A stretch of 64,000 bases of DNA. Origin: Neoasaia chiangmaiensis (GTDB taxonomy: Bacteria > Pseudomonadota > Alphaproteobacteria > Acetobacterales > Acetobacteraceae). The notes beneath the pieces were generated by a model. It made no database searches. It was not told where the DNA came from and saw only the letters and a list, made by a program, of their open reading frames with translations. The translations under genes and the position numbers were made by a program. The stretch spans positions 2,886,001 through 2,950,000 of the forward strand of contig NZ_CP014691.1 in the NCBI RefSeq assembly GCF_002005465.1. Reading direction: 5' to 3'. This document shows positions 63,625 to 64,000 of this stretch, in pieces (positions within the stretch are counted from its first letter, which is position 1; every line of letters begins with the position of its first letter).

Positions 63625-64000
63625 TCATTGCGGCATGGGTCCCTGATGAGCCGACGAGCCATGATAGCGGCTGACGATATTGCGGAATAAATCGTCCGAT
63701 ACGTTCGAGAAGCTCAAACCCTGCGGTTGCATCGGATCGGGGGTATCCGCTTTCACGCCGAGATCGGTCATGGCCTGTCTGTCATCGCCATCTTTCAGGA
63801 GCTTTCGATATGTTTCATCATTCAGCGTGACGGGGCTTGTGCGGGCATGTTGCGCCCATTGCGTGAACTGATCGGGCAGGAGGGCCAGGGTCGTGAATTT
63901 TTCGCCCTGAAAGCCCATGCCGTTGAACTGCGTGTTCTCGCCCAGATAACGCCCGGGCCTGTTTGCCAGCAGATGAAGGTGCGTGACCATGCCGGCCATG
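63625..64000 (-). CDS. cyoA: Cytochrome bo3 ubiquinol oxidase subunit II, C-terminal part
   Basis: The last 125 codons of cyoA are present and the gene continues past the window edge. MAGMVTHLHLLANRPGRYLGENTQFNGMGFQGEKF matches, in pieces, the cupredoxin and C-terminal domain of CyoA. The remainder (YRKLLKDGDD through HQGPMPQ) is a helical tail. Subunit II of quinol oxidases lacks the CuA site. It is truncated by the window, not by mutation. Confidence 0.9.
   Translation of the reverse strand, partial: MAGMVTHLHLLANRPGRYLGENTQFNGMGFQGEKFTTLALLPDQFTQWAQHARTSPVTLNDETYRKLLKDGDDRQAMTDLGVKADTPDPMQPQGLSFSNVSDDLFRNIVSRYHGSSAHQGPMPQ

Overview
The window is GC-rich, gene-dense chromosomal DNA from an alphaproteobacterium. 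The best fit is an acetic acid bacterium (Acetobacteraceae). The grounds are a bo3-type ubiquinol oxidase operon, a long-chain mannitol 2-dehydrogenase beside periplasmic-glucan genes, two DUF2501 secreted proteins, and single-copy housekeeping genes of alphaproteobacterial type. The species cannot be named from the sequence alone. I see no rRNA, tRNA, insertion sequence, prophage or CRISPR array.

Layout. Positions 1-9.6 kb hold an envelope and osmotic-stress block: opgC-like acyltransferase, a DegP/DegQ periplasmic protease, a FUSC-type membrane protein broken by one frameshift, mannitol dehydrogenase with two upstream palindromes, and opgG-opgH for glucan backbone synthesis. Positions 9.6-19 kb hold two DUF2501 secreted proteins flanking oligopeptidase B, rpmJ, a TPR protein, two tandem translationally coupled class I aminotransferases and an M3 oligopeptidase. 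Positions 19-28.4 kb hold purD, xseA, a lipoprotein, RNase E with a long leader, an N-acetylmuramoyl-alanine amidase, and leuA preceded by a leucine-codon leader peptide with an attenuator. Positions 28.5-41 kb hold two glycine-zipper lipoproteins, the rod-shape operon mreBCD-mrdA-mrdB with a DUF3293 gene, and a fatty-acid synthesis cluster fabD-fabG-acpP-fabF followed by mltG.

Positions 40.8-47.7 kb hold a DUF3147 membrane protein, a Nudix hydrolase, two exported phosphatases, htpG with a heat-shock-like promoter, an AraC regulator, an AT-rich gap, and a lipoprotein with two retropepsin-like domains that have both lost the catalytic Asp. Positions 47.8-58.9 kb hold a yhaO-yhaN-like nuclease/ATPase pair, a CPA1 Na+/H+ antiporter, an aromatic-acid-exporter-like FUSC/DUF1656/HlyD operon and an MscS channel. 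Positions 59-64 kb hold a divergent HxlR regulator and PRISE-type reductase, then cyoDCBA on the minus strand, with cyoA cut by the window end.

The most notable features are the leuA attenuator (leader peptide 26668-26772 with competing hairpins), the tandem degenerate retropepsin lipoprotein, the paired 7-5-7 palindromes before mannitol dehydrogenase, the single-base frameshift in the first FUSC gene, and RNase E with an acidic S1 insertion and two AT-hook-like motifs.
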